Assembly (NCBI GenBank): GCA_021798235.1
Contig: JAJZMO010000085.1
Span: forward strand, 1-5,279
Direction of reading: 5' to 3'
Source: Acidobacteriota bacterium
Lineage (GTDB): Bacteria; Acidobacteriota; Terriglobia; Terriglobales; Acidobacteriaceae
Length of the DNA stretch: 5,279 nucleotides
Position 1 is the stretch's first letter, and every line of letters begins with the position of its first letter. This document shows, one piece after another, positions 4,984-5,279 of this stretch. The notes under the pieces were generated by a model. That model worked only from the letters and a program-made list of their open reading frames with translations, ran no database searches and was not told the origin of the DNA. The position numbers and the translations under genes are program-made.

Positions 4984-5279
4984 TGCCCAACATGAGCGCC
5001 CTCGTTTCCGAAGAAACCACGCAGAATATGACCACGGCGCAGAAGGCGCTGCGCATCAACCTGGATGCGGGCCGCTACGGAACCTTTGCCGAGATTGGCG
5101 CAGGGCAGGAGGTGGTGCGCTGGTTCTTTCAAGTGGGCGCGGCGGCGAAAACAATCTCCAAATCCATCTCCGCCTATGACATGACGGTGAGCGATGCGAT
5201 CTATGGCCGCTGCCAGCGCTATGTTTCGCGCGAGCGGCTGGAGAGCATGTTGACGCATGAGCACTCCTTGAACCTGGAG
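4983..5279 (+). CDS. Conserved protein of unknown function, N-terminal part (cut by right edge)
   Basis: The frame opens with ATG at 4983, overlapping the cytochrome c stop by one base, and stays open for 99 codons to the window end. AGGA (4976-4979) is three bases before this ATG; an in-frame ATG at 4992 is an alternative with 12-base spacing. After a variable head of about 18 residues comes a conserved-looking stretch: RYGTFAEIGAGQEVVRWFF (31-49), then KSISAYDMTVSDAIYG (60-75) and RYVSRERLESML (79-90). There is no signal peptide or membrane segment so far. I recall this sequence type as the start of a widespread bacterial family of roughly 450-500 residues that carries inconsistent database names, and I know of no proven function. 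No catalytic motif I can name is visible in these 99 residues. Coupling to an exported cytochrome c suggests co-expression, not necessarily a shared task. Confidence 0.85.
   Translation, partial: MPNMSALVSEETTQNMTTAQKALRINLDAGRYGTFAEIGAGQEVVRWFFQVGAAAKTISKSISAYDMTVSDAIYGRCQRYVSRERLESMLTHEHSLNLE

Overview
The window looks like a chromosomal segment of a Gram-negative soil bacterium, most likely an acidobacterium. The reasons are the moderately high GC of the right half, the small CxxCH cytochrome c with a Sec signal, the short right-edge protein family and the plant/archaeal-type GH13 amylase. This placement rests on recalled family resemblance, not on a marker gene. There is no RNA gene, insertion sequence, CRISPR array or phage gene. 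Every strong gene belongs to a recognisable family except the one cut by the right edge and the His-rich protein genes.

Left half (1-2246), all genes on the minus strand. At the left edge lies the N-terminus of a small His-rich protein (start at 101). It is followed by a complete 117-aa protein (671 to 318) made of two copies of a 37-residue His/Cys-rich unit, probably a metal-binding protein. A perfect 7-1-7 palindrome (692-706) sits just upstream of its ribosome binding site. Then comes an alpha-amylase-family glycoside hydrolase (2246 to 927) with all four GH13 motifs and no signal peptide.

Centre (2247-2735). A divergent intergenic region of about 490 bp separates the amylase from the cysteine genes. 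It holds two inverted repeats and no convincing gene.

Right half (2736-5279), all genes on the plus strand. cysK and cysE overlap by ATGA and encode the two enzymes of cysteine synthesis: CysE makes O-acetylserine and CysK replaces the acetate with sulfide. CysE ends in Gly-Glu-Gly-Ile, matching the tail that docks into CysK in the cysteine synthase complex, so the pair probably forms that complex. After 164 bp with a good -10 box come a secreted monohaem cytochrome c and, overlapping its stop by one base (TGATG), the start of a conserved protein of unknown function that runs off the window.

The most interesting points are the repeated His/Cys protein with its 7-1-7 palindrome, the second His-rich gene next to it, the coiled-coil linker plus docking tail in CysE, and the coupling of a cytochrome c to an unassigned conserved protein.
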